Source of the DNA: JBDSSS01 sp039928615
GTDB lineage: Bacteria; Actinomycetota; Actinomycetes; Actinomycetales; Dermatophilaceae
NCBI GenBank assembly: GCA_039928615.1
Contig: JBDSSS010000026.1
Coordinates: 1-28,867 of the forward strand
Reading direction: 5' to 3'
Length of the DNA: 28,867 nucleotides
Shown: positions 14,586 through 25,077 of the stretch, piece after piece
Layout of the letters: each line of letters opens with the position of its first letter
Numbering within the stretch: position 1 is the first letter of the stretch
Notes under the pieces: generated by a model
What the model was told of the DNA's origin: nothing
Seen by the model: the letters and a program-made list of their open reading frames with translations, nothing else
Databases searched by the model: none
Position numbers and translations under genes: made by a program

Positions 14586-14631
14586 GTTCGATGTATCCCC
14601 GCGCCCCAGAAGGCGCGGGGATACATCGAAC
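14586..14631. terminator. Bidirectional terminator: 20-bp perfect hairpin
   Basis: Arms 14586-14605 and 14612-14631 are perfectly complementary over 20 bp around the 6-nt loop CCAGAA. It lies between the convergent trpG and pknB genes, 29 bp after the trpG stop and 24 bp beyond the pknB stop. The symmetry allows it to stop transcription from both sides. Confidence 0.85.
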
Positions 14632-14655
14632 CGGGAGGTCAGGGGTGCAGGGAGG

Positions 14656-16509
<1,854 letters not shown>

Positions 16510-16582
16510 GTTGTCCGCCTCTCGTTGCCGGCCTGTCGGGTGTTCGCGGTCGTCGCCATCGGTGTCGCCCTCGATCGTCGCG

Positions 16583-17914
16583 TCACGTGTTCTTCCCCTT
16601 CGGCTTGGTGGGACGGGTGTCCTTCTTGCCCTTGGGGGTCTTGGTGGTCTTGCTCGCCTTCGGGGTCTTGCTCGCGGTGGCCTTCGTCGCGGCAGGCGCC
16701 GTCGTCGTGGGGGTCGAGGACGTGCGGGCCACGACGGTGGGGGTGGGTGTGGGCGTCACGGGGGCCGTGCGCGCGCTCGTCACCGTCGTGGTCGGCGTCG
16801 TGGTCGGCGTCGTGGTCGGCGTCGTCGCGGGGGCCGGGGTCGTCGGCTGGGTCGAGGGCGTCGATGACGGCGTGGGACTGACGCTGGGGGAGAGGCTCGT
16901 GGCGGGTGCCGGTGGTGCGGGGGTGGCCGTGGCGCGGTCGGCGCTGAGGGCGCCGCCGAGTGCGAAGGCCGCCCACGCGAGCGCGGCCGCGGCTGGGACG
17001 GCGAGCCAGGCGGCCCGTCGACGAGAGCGCCGACCAGCCGGCTCCACGGGCACGACACCGGTGAGGGCGCGGGTGGCGTCGCGGGCGGGGACCGCAGCAA
17101 CGCCCAGGGCCTCGGCGACGGCGCGGGCGTCGCGGGGGCGTTCGTCGGGCTCCTTGGCGAGACAGCCGGCGATGACCCCGCGCAGGTCCGACGGCACGGT
17201 CGCCGGCAGGCTCGGAGCGGGCTGGTTGACCTGGGCGAGGGCGGTCGCGACGGGGGTGCCGCGGTCGAAGGGCTTGGCACCGGTCAGCATCTCGTGCCCG
17301 ACGACGCCGAGCGCGTAGAGGTCGCTCGCGCCCGTGGCGGACCGGCCGAGGGCCTGCTCGGGGCTGAGGTAGTCGGGGGTGCCGAGCACCTCACCGGTCA
17401 GGGTGTGGCCCGCGCCGTCGCCGGTCCGGGAGATCCCGAAGTCGGTGAGCTTCGCCTGCCCGTCGGGGGTGACCATGATGTTGCCGGGCTTGATGTCACG
17501 GTGCACGATGCCGGCCCCGTGCGCGGCCGACAGCGCGAGGGCGGCCTGGCGCAGGAGGGAGCGGACCCGGTCGGGCGCCAGCCCACCGGTCTCGCGGATG
17601 AGCGCGGAGAGCGGCCGGCCCGGCACGAGCTCCATGACGAGGTAGGGCAGGCCGTCGTCCTCGCCGAAGTCGAAGACCGTCGCGATGCCCGGGTGGTGCA
17701 GCGCGGCGCTCGCGCGGGCCTCGTCACGGAAGCGCGCGAGGAAGCTGGCGTCGTCGTCGGCGCCCACCCCCGTGGCGCGCAGCACCTTGACCGCGACGGC
17801 GCGTCCGAGGATGTCGTCGGTGGCGGCCCAGACGTCGCCCATCCCGCCGGAGGCGATCGGGGCCGTGAGCGTGTAGCGCCCCCCGAGGGAGCGGCCGGCG
17901 ACGATCGGGCTCAC
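16583..17914 (-). CDS. pknA: Serine/threonine protein kinase PknA-like
   Basis: A 443-residue membrane kinase. The kinase domain (about 14-270) shows IASGGMGDVWAA, Lys43, HRD at 138-140, DFG at 158-160 and GTPDYLSPEQ. A basic stretch RRSRRR (295-300) precedes a single membrane span at about 301-322. The outer part has no PASTA domain: it is a Thr/Pro/Ser-rich stalk (about 327-410) ending in a strongly basic tail, residues about 411-443, with 12 Lys. It matches PknA by position directly after pbpA, whose stop overlaps its GTG start (17911-17914). PknA and PknB phosphorylate cell-shape and division proteins. The stalk is encoded partly by a 12-bp tandem repeat. Confidence 0.92.
   Translation of the reverse strand: MSPIVAGRSLGGRYTLTAPIASGGMGDVWAATDDILGRAVAVKVLRATGVGADDDASFLARFRDEARASAALHHPGIATVFDFGEDDGLPYLVMELVPGRPLSALIRETGGLAPDRVRSLLRQAALALSAAHGAGIVHRDIKPGNIMVTPDGQAKLTDFGISRTGDGAGHTLTGEVLGTPDYLSPEQALGRSATGASDLYALGVVGHEMLTGAKPFDRGTPVATALAQVNQPAPSLPATVPSDLRGVIAGCLAKEPDERPRDARAVAEALGVAAVPARDATRALTGVVPVEPAGRRSRRRAAWLAVPAAAALAWAAFALGGALSADRATATPAPPAPATSLSPSVSPTPSSTPSTQPTTPAPATTPTTTPTTTPTTTVTSARTAPVTPTPTPTVVARTSSTPTTTAPAATKATASKTPKASKTTKTPKGKKDTRPTKPKGKNT
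16785..16820. repeat. Three tandem 12-bp repeats inside pknA
   Basis: The unit GTCGTGGTCGGC (plus strand) is repeated exactly at 16785-16796, 16797-16808 and 16809-16820. On the coding (minus) strand it gives Thr-Pro-Thr-Thr units of the extracellular stalk. Such tracts may vary in length between strains by slippage. Confidence 0.85.
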
Positions 17915-19371
17915 GGCGTGATCACCGCCTCCATGACGGCCTTGGCGATGGGGGCGGCGACCCGCCCACCACCGACCTCGCTGCCGGTGACCCCGCCGTC
18001 CTCGACGACGACAGCCACGGCGACCTGCGGGTTCTCCGCGGGGGCGAAGCTGATGAACCAGGCGTGCGGCGGCTTGGCCGGGTCGTGCTGGGCCGTGCCG
18101 GTCTTGCCGGCGACGGCGACCCCGTCGATCCGGGCCCGTGCGCCGCTGCCGTTGTCGACGACCGAGACCATCATCTGGGTGAGGATCTGCGCCGTCTGGG
18201 GCGAGACCGCCTGCGAGAGCTCGACGGGGTCGGGGGTGGACTCGATGACGTCGAGGTCGGCGCTGCGCACCGAGTCGATGAGGTAGGGGGTCATCACGCG
18301 GCCCTGGTTGGCGATGCCGGCCGCGACCATCGCCATCTGCAACGGGGTCGTCTTCACCTCGTACTGCCCGATCGCGGACTGGGCGGCCTGCGGGGCGTTG
18401 AGCTCGGCGGGGACCGAGCTCGGGGTGACCCGCATCGGGATCTGGAGGCTGTCGCCGAAGCCGAACTTCGCGGCCTGGGCTCGCAGCTTCTCGCCGCCGA
18501 GCTCGAGGCCGAGCGAGCCGAAGGCCGTGTTGCACGAGATCTCGAGGGCGTGGATGAGGGTCGTCTCGTCGTTGGGGCCGCAGGCCTGGCCGTTCTCGTT
18601 GGGCAGTCCGACCGAGGTGAGCGGCAGGTCGAGCACGGGCGGGCCGGGGACGACGGAGTCCGGCCCGGTGACGATGCCGTTCTCGAGGGCGGCGGCGGCC
18701 GTGACGACCTTGAAGGTCGAGCCGGGGGGGTAGAGCGCGTTGGTCGAGCGGTTGACGAAGGCCTTGTCGGGGTCCGTCGAGAGGGTCGCCCACGCCTTGT
18801 TGGCCGAGGTGATGTCGTGGCTCGAGATCGGGTTGGGGTCGTACTGCGGGTGGCTGACCATCGCGAGGATCGCCCCGGTCCGGGGGTCGAGCGCGACGAC
18901 GGCGCCCTTGCTGGCACCGAGCGCCTGGTCGGCGGCCTTCTGCGCCTTGGCGTTGATCGTCAGCTCGAGGGTCGCCCCGGCCGAGCGTCGGCCCGTGACG
19001 AGGTCGGTGACCCGGCGCACGAAGAGGGAGTCAGAGCTTCCCGAGAGCAGGTCGTCGGCCGCGTGCTCGAGGCCGTAGGGGCTACCGACGGAGTAGGAGT
19101 AGAAGCCGGTCAGCTGGGAGTAGAGCTTGCCCTGGGGGTAGGTGCGCAGCCACTGGTACTGGTCGTCGACCGAGATCGACTTCGCGATCGGCTGGCCGCC
19201 GACGAGGATCGCGCCGCGCTCGCGGCCGTAGGTGTCGAGCAAGTTGCGCTTGTTGGCCGTCATCTGGCCCAGGGTCTTGCTCTGCGCGAACTGGATGAGG
19301 GAGGACGCGACGAGCAGCGCCGTGAAGAGGGCGGCGATGACGACGGAGAGGCGACGGATCGGGGTGTTCAC
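17911..19371 (-). CDS. pbpA: Class B penicillin-binding protein PbpA (transpeptidase)
   Basis: A 486-residue peptidoglycan transpeptidase that cross-links stem peptides outside the membrane. It has an N-terminal membrane anchor (about 7-27), a dimerisation/pedestal region (about 35-150), and a penicillin-binding domain with the three expected motifs: Ser218-Thr-Phe-Lys221 (the acylated serine), Ser279-Cys-Asn281 and Lys423-Thr-Gly425. The start is GTG 19371; it overlaps the rodA stop by 4 bp, and its own stop overlaps the pknA start, so RodA, PbpA and PknA are translationally coupled. RodA (polymerase) and PbpA (cross-linker) are expected to act as a pair. Confidence 0.95.
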   Translation of the reverse strand: MNTPIRRLSVVIAALFTALLVASSLIQFAQSKTLGQMTANKRNLLDTYGRERGAILVGGQPIAKSISVDDQYQWLRTYPQGKLYSQLTGFYSYSVGSPYGLEHAADDLLSGSSDSLFVRRVTDLVTGRRSAGATLELTINAKAQKAADQALGASKGAVVALDPRTGAILAMVSHPQYDPNPISSHDITSANKAWATLSTDPDKAFVNRSTNALYPPGSTFKVVTAAAALENGIVTGPDSVVPGPPVLDLPLTSVGLPNENGQACGPNDETTLIHALEISCNTAFGSLGLELGGEKLRAQAAKFGFGDSLQIPMRVTPSSVPAELNAPQAAQSAIGQYEVKTTPLQMAMVAAGIANQGRVMTPYLIDSVRSADLDVIESTPDPVELSQAVSPQTAQILTQMMVSVVDNGSGARARIDGVAVAGKTGTAQHDPAKPPHAWFISFAPAENPQVAVAVVVEDGGVTGSEVGGGRVAAPIAKAVMEAVITP

Positions 19372-20768
19372 CGCACCTTCACCACCTGGGTGACGTCCGC
19401 CGGGGCGGGAGCGGCGTCGCCGGGAGCGGCGACAGGCACCTCGGGCAGCGGCCGCCGGGCCTGGTCGGAGATGCGCAGCAGCAGCGCCATGATCACCCAG
19501 TTGGCGAGCAGCGCCGATCCACCGAGCGACATGAACGGGGTCGTCAGGCCGGTGAGCGGGATGACCCGGGTCACGCCGCCGATGACGATGAACAGCTGGA
19601 AGGCCACCGAGAAGGTGAGGCCGATCGCCAGCAGCTTGCCGAAGCCGTCACGGACGCCGAGGGCGGTGCGGATCCCCCGCTCGCAGAAGAGCAGGTAGAG
19701 CACGAGGATCGCGACCGCGCCGAAGAGACCGAGCTCCTCGGCGAGGCTGGGGAAGATGAAGTCGCTCTCGGCGAACGCGGTCAGCCACGGGCGCCCGGCA
19801 CCCAGCCCCGTGCCGGTCAGGCCCCCGGCCGCCATCCCCCAGAGGCCGTTGGCGAGCTGGTTGGACTGGTCGAGGCTGGAGGCCGAGAAGGGGTCGAGCC
19901 AGAGGTTCACGCGGCGCTGGAAGTGCGCGAAGGTCGACAGCGCGAAGGCGACGGCGAGGCCGAAGAGGAGCAGCCCGATCGCGATCCACGAGACCCGCTC
20001 GGTGGCGACGTAGAGCATCGCGACGAACAGGCCGAAGAAGAGCAGCGCGGAGCCGAGGTCCTTCTCGAAGACGAGGATGAGCACGGCGAGCACCCAGGCC
20101 GCGAGGATCGGCCCGAGGTCACGGCCGCGCGGGAAGGTGAAGCCGAGCACCCTCTTGCCCGCGAGCGAGAGGACGTCGCGGGTCTGCACGAGGTAGCCGG
20201 CGAAGAAGATCGCGAGCGCGATCTTGGCGAACTCGCCGGGCTGGAAGCTCATCGGGCCGATCCGGATCCAGATCTGGGAGCCGTTGACCGTCGTGCCCAG
20301 GCCCGGCACGAGGGGCAGGAGCAGGAGCACGAAACCGGCCGCCATCGACAGGTAGGTGAAGCGCCGCAGCAGCCGGTGGTCGCGCAACAGGATGATCACG
20401 GCGGCCGCGAGGGCGACGGCGATGGTCGTCCAGACGAGCTGCCGCACGGCGTCGCCGTCGCTGCCCCCGCGGTTCCGGGCGAGGTCGAGCCGGTGGATCA
20501 TCACGAGCCCGAGTCCGTTGAGCACGACGGTGATGGGGAGCAGCACGGGGTCGGCGTATGCCGCTCGCCACCGGAGCACGAGATGCATCGCGAGCGCGAG
20601 GCCGGCGTAGCCCCCCGCCACGGGCAGGATGTTGGGCGGGACCGTGCCGGTGCGGTTGAGGTCGACGGTCACCCAGGCGAGCACGACGACGCCGAGGGCG
20701 AGCACGAGCAGCAGCAGCTCGACGCCGCGCCGGGTGCGCGGGACCAGGGTCTCGACGGTCGTCGTCAT
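19368..20768 (-). CDS. rodA: SEDS-family peptidoglycan glycosyltransferase RodA/FtsW
   Basis: A 466-residue protein with about a dozen membrane segments, of the SEDS family that polymerises lipid II into glycan strands. Typical sequences include NGSQIWIRIGPMSFQPGEF, FEKDLGSALLFFGLF, a long outer loop with YVAT..., and ESDFIFPSLAEELGLFGA, which holds the acidic residue linked to catalysis in this family. The C-terminal end GLTTPFMSLGGSALLANWV is also diagnostic. ATG 20768 overlaps the pstP stop by 4 bp (ATGA), and the stop overlaps pbpA. The name rodA follows the gene order in M. tuberculosis; by sequence alone FtsW and RodA are hard to tell apart. Confidence 0.93.
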   Translation of the reverse strand: MTTTVETLVPRTRRGVELLLLVLALGVVVLAWVTVDLNRTGTVPPNILPVAGGYAGLALAMHLVLRWRAAYADPVLLPITVVLNGLGLVMIHRLDLARNRGGSDGDAVRQLVWTTIAVALAAAVIILLRDHRLLRRFTYLSMAAGFVLLLLPLVPGLGTTVNGSQIWIRIGPMSFQPGEFAKIALAIFFAGYLVQTRDVLSLAGKRVLGFTFPRGRDLGPILAAWVLAVLILVFEKDLGSALLFFGLFVAMLYVATERVSWIAIGLLLFGLAVAFALSTFAHFQRRVNLWLDPFSASSLDQSNQLANGLWGMAAGGLTGTGLGAGRPWLTAFAESDFIFPSLAEELGLFGAVAILVLYLLFCERGIRTALGVRDGFGKLLAIGLTFSVAFQLFIVIGGVTRVIPLTGLTTPFMSLGGSALLANWVIMALLLRISDQARRPLPEVPVAAPGDAAPAPADVTQVVKVR

Positions 20769-22231
20769 CGCGCCACCGCCCGCGGCGGGGGAGTCGCAGG
20801 TAAGGCTGGGAAGGCCGGGAAGGTGGGCGTCGGCAGGAACGGGGTGGGCAGTCCGAAACCCTGGTCGGTCGGCGACGGTGTGGCGGTGGGGGTCCCGGTC
20901 GTGCCGGTCGTGCCGGAGGGGGTCGGCGTCACCGTGGGGATGCTCGTCGGCGGGACGACGGGGTTGGAGCCGCAGACGGTGCCGGTCGCGGCGAGGATCC
21001 GGCACCGGACCGCCTCGACCCGGAGCAGGTTGACCTTGGCGACGGCGTCGTCGGCGTTGCGCACGACGATGCTCTGGTCGACGGTGCTGGCGAGGTCGCC
21101 GGGCAGCTCGGACAGCAGCACGTCGGAGCGGGACTCGACGTGCGAGAGCCGGAGCGGGCCGAGGTCCTGGGACACACCCCGGTAGATGCTCACGTAGCCC
21201 TCGTCGGCCGCGATGAAGTACTGCTTCTGGGACCAGGCCCACGCGGCATACCCGCCGGCGCCGAGCACCAGCGCGATGACGACGGCGAAGGTGGTGCGAC
21301 GCAGCAGCACCGAGCGGCGCGACCGGGGGGTGTCCTCGGCGAGCTCGAGGGCGTCGTCACGGTGGGACGGGGCGGCGTTGGCCTCGCGCGACAGCGCGGC
21401 GGCCTTCGCGGCGGGGCTGGTCGGGATCGCCCGGGTCTTGGGGCGCATCCGCTTGCCGGCCGCGCCGACGACCTGGGGGACGGTCGCGGGCAGGTCGCCG
21501 CCGGCGCCGTCGACGACCTCGGCGACGATGACGGTGACGTTGTCGCGGGTGCTCGCCTTGAGGGCCACCTCGATGCACCGGTCGGCTGCGTCCTCCGGGC
21601 CCCGGGCCTCGCGCAGGATCTCCTCGATGACGTCGGCGCCGACGAAGTCGGAGAGGCCGTCGGAGCAGAGCAGGAAGCGGTCACCGGGACGGGCCTCGCG
21701 CAGCGAGGTGTCCGGCTCGTCGTCGTCCTGTCCCGTCATGACCCGGGTGACGACCGACCGCTGCGGGTGGTGCATCGCCTCCTCCCGGGTGATCCGGCCC
21801 TCGTCGACGAGCTGCTGGACGAAGGAGTGGTCCTTGGTGATCTGGGTGAAGGTATCGCCCCGGAGCATGAAGGCCCGGGAGTCGCCGATGTGCGCCATCG
21901 CGACCTTGTTGCCGGTGCGCAGCAGCACGATCGTCGTCGAGCCCATCCCGTCGAGCTCGGCGTTGTCGTGCATCGCCTCGCGCAGGCGGGTGTTGGCGCG
22001 GTGCAGCGCCTTCTCGAGCACGGGGATCGCCTGGTCGGCGCCGACGGCCTCGTCATCGAGCGGGGCGAGCTCACCGACGATCATCGAGCTGGCGACGTCG
22101 CCCGCGGCGTGGCCGCCCATCCCGTCGGCGAGCACGAGGAGGTTGGGACCGGCATACCCGGAGTCCTCGTTGCGCGACTTCGGGCCCAGCCCGAGGTCGG
22201 AGCGCGCCGCGTAGCGCAGGGCGATCGTCAT
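20765..22231 (-). CDS. pstP: PP2C-family Ser/Thr protein phosphatase PstP
   Basis: A 488-residue membrane phosphatase that reverses the work of PknA and PknB. The PP2C domain (about 5-240) carries the metal-binding and catalytic motifs NEDSGY (22-23), ADGMGG with Asp36, HIGDSRA with Asp117, CSDGLSD with Asp191 and RDN with Asp230. A basic linker leads to a single membrane span at about 313-333. The outer region (about 335-425) is a small domain, and the final 60 residues are Pro/Thr/Ala-rich. The start at 22231 is 3 bp after the fhaB stop. Two motif octamers (21244-21251 and 22150-22157) fall inside the gene. Confidence 0.95.
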   Translation of the reverse strand: MTIALRYAARSDLGLGPKSRNEDSGYAGPNLLVLADGMGGHAAGDVASSMIVGELAPLDDEAVGADQAIPVLEKALHRANTRLREAMHDNAELDGMGSTTIVLLRTGNKVAMAHIGDSRAFMLRGDTFTQITKDHSFVQQLVDEGRITREEAMHHPQRSVVTRVMTGQDDDEPDTSLREARPGDRFLLCSDGLSDFVGADVIEEILREARGPEDAADRCIEVALKASTRDNVTVIVAEVVDGAGGDLPATVPQVVGAAGKRMRPKTRAIPTSPAAKAAALSREANAAPSHRDDALELAEDTPRSRRSVLLRRTTFAVVIALVLGAGGYAAWAWSQKQYFIAADEGYVSIYRGVSQDLGPLRLSHVESRSDVLLSELPGDLASTVDQSIVVRNADDAVAKVNLLRVEAVRCRILAATGTVCGSNPVVPPTSIPTVTPTPSGTTGTTGTPTATPSPTDQGFGLPTPFLPTPTFPAFPALPATPPPRAVAR

Positions 22232-22234
22232 CGG

Positions 22235-22771
22235 TCAGCCCCGCAGCTCGAGCACGGTCTTGCCGATGCGGAGGCTGGTGCCGACCTCGACGGGTCGGGC
22301 GGCGGTGAGGCGCTCGCCGCCCATGTAGGTGCCGTTGGTCGAGCCGAGGTCCTCGACGAGCCAGCCGTCGGAGCCCGGGTAGACCCGGCAGTGCCGGCCG
22401 GACGCGTAGTCGTCGTCGAGGACCAGCGCGCACTCGGGGTTGCGGCCCACGAGGATGCCGTTGCCGCGCAGAGGCAGCGCGGTGCCGGTGAGTGGCCCCT
22501 CGGTGACGACCAGCGTCGTCGGCACCCGGCTCGCACGACCACGTCCGAAGCGGCGACCGGCGCCGTCACCCGCGGGGACAGGGGCCGGGGCGACCGGCGC
22601 GGGGCGCTTGCCCTGCAGCTTCTCCTGCTTGCGCGCCTCGCGGCGCTGGGTCCGGCGGGAGACGGCCGTGCCGTAGATGTCGGTCCGGAGCACGCCCACG
22701 ATGCTGAAGACGAAGACCCACAGCAGCACGAGCAGACCCAACCGCAGCAGGGTGAGGGTGAGCTCACTCAT
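22235..22771 (-). CDS. fhaB: FHA-domain membrane protein FhaB (FipA-like)
   Basis: A 178-residue protein with an N-terminal membrane segment (about 9-28), a basic, Pro/Ala-rich linker (about 38-82) and a C-terminal forkhead-associated domain (about 84-178). Phosphothreonine-binding residues are visible: Gly109-Arg110 (LVGRNPE), Ser124-x-x-His127 (SGRH) and Asn146-Gly147 (STNGT). It binds phosphorylated proteins, probably targets of PknA/PknB, at the membrane; the M. tuberculosis FhaB/FipA links FtsZ and FtsQ. The gene lies between fhaA and pstP with 3-bp gaps on either side. Confidence 0.93.
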   Translation of the reverse strand: MSELTLTLLRLGLLVLLWVFVFSIVGVLRTDIYGTAVSRRTQRREARKQEKLQGKRPAPVAPAPVPAGDGAGRRFGRGRASRVPTTLVVTEGPLTGTALPLRGNGILVGRNPECALVLDDDYASGRHCRVYPGSDGWLVEDLGSTNGTYMGGERLTAARPVEVGTSLRIGKTVLELRG

Positions 22772-22774
22772 GCC

Positions 22775-23563
22775 TCACCGACGACCTGCCCGGAAGGTGG
22801 CCGACGTGCGCCCGATCGTGATGCGGTCACCGTCCTCGAGGCGTTGGCTGGAGATCCGGTCGCCGTTGACGAAGGTGCCGTTGGTCGAGCCGAGGTCGCG
22901 GATCGAGGTGACGAGGTGGGGGCCGTCGTTGGTGACCCGGATCTCGCTGTGGCGCCGGGACACACCCGGGTCGTCGACGACGATGTCGGCGACGTCGTCG
23001 CGGCCGAGGGTCGTGATGCTGCCGACGAGCGGGTAGCGGTCGCCGGAGATGTCGAGCCAGGGTCGGGCCGAGGGGTTGGAGCGGGCAGGCCGCGCCGCCG
23101 GGCGGGCCGGCTCCTCGTCGACGGCGGTGCCGGTCGTCGCGTGCTGGCGCGGGACGTGGGGGTTCGCCTCGGGCGCCTGGCCGTTGCCGGCGCGCTTGGC
23201 GATCGCCGGGCGGACCCGGAAGACACCGGTCTCGAGGCCCTCGCCCTCGACGAGCGACACCTCGAGCGGGCCACCGGGCTGGTAGCCCTGCGAGTCGGCG
23301 TGCTCCTGGGCGGCCGCGACGAGGTCGTCGGACAGGTCGTCCTCGTAGTCGCCGAGCCGGTCGAAGTCGGTCTCGCTGAGCTCGATCGTGTAGACGTTGG
23401 GCACCATCGCCCGCCCGTGGCCGAGCAGGGCGGCGCGGTCGTCCATGGCACGGCGGATCGCCGAGGCGATCTCGACGGGCTGGACCTCCGACTTGAACGC
23501 CTTGGCGAAGGCACCGTGGACAGCCTTGGCGAGACCGTGCTCGACGCGGTTGATGATTCCCAC
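22775..23563 (-). CDS. fhaA: FhaA: DUF3662 domain plus FHA domain
   Basis: A 262-residue cytoplasmic protein and first gene of the operon. The N-terminal DUF3662/FhaA_N domain (about 1-120, starting GIINRVEHGLAKAVHGAF) is followed by a short flexible linker (about 122-168) and an FHA domain (about 170-260) with Gly187-Arg188, Ser202-x-x-His205 and Asn228-Gly229. In mycobacteria FhaA binds phosphorylated MviN/MurJ and regulates peptidoglycan precursor flipping. The M. tuberculosis protein is about twice as long; the difference lies in the linker. Start GTG 23563 with AAGGAGA about 6 bp upstream. Confidence 0.94.
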   Translation of the reverse strand: MGIINRVEHGLAKAVHGAFAKAFKSEVQPVEIASAIRRAMDDRAALLGHGRAMVPNVYTIELSETDFDRLGDYEDDLSDDLVAAAQEHADSQGYQPGGPLEVSLVEGEGLETGVFRVRPAIAKRAGNGQAPEANPHVPRQHATTGTAVDEEPARPAARPARSNPSARPWLDISGDRYPLVGSITTLGRDDVADIVVDDPGVSRRHSEIRVTNDGPHLVTSIRDLGSTNGTFVNGDRISSQRLEDGDRITIGRTSATFRAGRR

Positions 23564-23765
23564 GCATGTCTCCTTTGCTGCTGAGGCGCCTCATCGTAAC
23601 GGTCCGGCCCGTGGCCCCGGCCCAACGACAGTCCGGCGGCCGCCCCGATCCCGCCGCGTGCCGGGGGGTTTCGCGGGTTTGTCGCGGCCGGGAAGCGTGC
23701 GACCATCGCTCAGGGCTCCGGACGGGCGCCCGCGCACGGGGACTGACGCCAGCAAGGAGCGCTCG
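23564..23765. promoter_or_regulatory. Divergent promoter region of fhaA operon and parA-like gene
   Basis: This 202-bp gap separates fhaA (minus) from the ParA-like gene (plus), so promoters for both should lie here. On the minus strand TACGAT (23598-23593) is a 4/6 match to a -10 box, 30 bp before the fhaA start; no good -35 box is found at normal spacing. The plus-strand gene has AAGGAGC 6 bp before its ATG. No strong inverted repeat was seen. Confidence 0.35.
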
Positions 23766-25067
23766 ATGGACAAGGACGAGACCGACCGGGACGAGTCCGC
23801 GGGAATCCCCGGTTACGCCTCGAACCGCTCGGTCCCCGGCGGGTTCACCCTGCCGCTGCCGGCCTCGGTCACCGACCGGATCGTGCCGCTGATCGACGAG
23901 CCCGACGCCGAGCCCGACGACGGCACCGAACCGGGCGGCGTCGACCCGTGGAGCGCGACCTGGGACGACACGTCGTGGCAGCCGCAGGAGTCCGAACCCG
24001 TCGTCGTCCTGGCCGAGGACGCGAGTGAGGACGCGAGTGAGGACCTGACCGAGGACCTGATCGAGGAACCGGCCGAGGACCCCGCCGACGCCGTGAGCGC
24101 GGCTGCCGGGCTCACGGCATACGACTCGCGTCCGGTCCGCGGCGACGACCGACCCAGCGCGGACCACCTCATGACCGTCCGCTCCAAGGGCGAGCGGCGG
24201 CGCACGACCGCCGGCTCCGGTCTGCGCAAGCTGCTCGGGATGGGTCCCGGCAAGCGGGAGATCGCCGAGCGCGACCGGCTCGACCGGATCGCTCGTCCGG
24301 TGACCGGGCGCAAGACGATCATGGTGATCAACACCAAGGGCGGCGGCGGCAAGACCCTCGTCACCCTCATGCTCGCCAGCTACCTCGGCCGCTACCGCTC
24401 GGGGTCGGTCCTCGCGTGGGACAACAACGAGACCGAGGGCACGCTCGGGATGCGGGCGCCGTCGCACAACCACCACCGCACGGTCGTCGACCTGCTCGGC
24501 GCCCTGCCGCGGATCGCGAACGACCCCACCGCCGGCACCTCCGACCTCGAGCACTGGGTGCGCGAGCAGCGGGGTCTCGGTTTCGACGTGCTCGCCTCGG
24601 CGGACGACGACGAGTCGATGCGGATCATCGGCAAGCAGGAGGTCGAGGACCTGCACACGCAGCTGTCCCGCTTCTACCGGATGATCGTCATCGACACGGG
24701 CAACAACCGGCTCTCGCCGAACTGGCTGGCGGCGGCGGAGAAGGCCGACCTGCTCGTCTTCGCGACCTCGCTCAAGGACGACACGTCGGTCGTCGCGGCC
24801 AAGAACCTCGACGCCCTCGTCGCGATGGGCCGCTCCGACCTCGTCAAGAACGCGGTCTGTGTCATCTCGCACACCTCGAGCAAGAGCACCGACGTGGGGG
24901 CCGGCGTGCACACCCGTGAGCACTTCGAGCAGTGGGTCCGGGCCGTCGTCGACATCCCCTTCGACCCGATGCTCTCGCCGGGCCTGCACCTCGACCCGCT
25001 CAAGATCGCGCGACGCACCCACGAGGCGTGCACGGAGCTCGCGGCCGCCGTCGTCGACGGTCTCTGA
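23766..25067 (+). CDS. Orphan ParA/MinD-like P-loop ATPase with long acidic N-terminus
   Basis: A 433-residue protein. The N-terminal 180 residues are disordered and acidic, with a tandem run EDAS-EDAS-EDLT-EDLI (about 84-99), then a basic patch. The C-terminal ATPase domain (about 182-430) has the deviant Walker A motif KGGGGKT (191-197), the Walker A' segment AWDNNETEG with Asp219, and Walker B VIDTGNN with Asp310. Such ATPases form dimers on DNA or membranes to position cargo. No ParB or other partner gene adjoins it. The acidic extension plus MinD-like domain resembles EspI-type proteins of type VII secretion loci, but no secretion genes are seen here. The start at 23766 has AAGGAGC upstream. 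The next gene follows 10 bp after the stop. Confidence 0.85.
   Translation: MDKDETDRDESAGIPGYASNRSVPGGFTLPLPASVTDRIVPLIDEPDAEPDDGTEPGGVDPWSATWDDTSWQPQESEPVVVLAEDASEDASEDLTEDLIEEPAEDPADAVSAAAGLTAYDSRPVRGDDRPSADHLMTVRSKGERRRTTAGSGLRKLLGMGPGKREIAERDRLDRIARPVTGRKTIMVINTKGGGGKTLVTLMLASYLGRYRSGSVLAWDNNETEGTLGMRAPSHNHHRTVVDLLGALPRIANDPTAGTSDLEHWVREQRGLGFDVLASADDDESMRIIGKQEVEDLHTQLSRFYRMIVIDTGNNRLSPNWLAAAEKADLLVFATSLKDDTSVVAAKNLDALVAMGRSDLVKNAVCVISHTSSKSTDVGAGVHTREHFEQWVRAVVDIPFDPMLSPGLHLDPLKIARRTHEACTELAAAVVDGL
24015..24062 (+). repeat. Four tandem 12-bp repeats in the ParA-like gene
   Basis: Units at 24015-24026 and 24027-24038 are identical (GAGGACGCGAGT); units at 24039-24050 and 24051-24062 begin GAGGACCTGA and differ at the end. 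They encode the acidic repeat EDAS, EDAS, EDLT, EDLI. Local duplication explains the growth of the disordered N-terminus. Confidence 0.8.
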
Positions 25068-25077
25068 GCGTCACGCC

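Noticed and set aside
16785..16820. Tandem 12-bp repeats as a CRISPR-like array
   Set aside because: Units are contiguous, without spacers, and encode Thr/Pro in frame within pknA.
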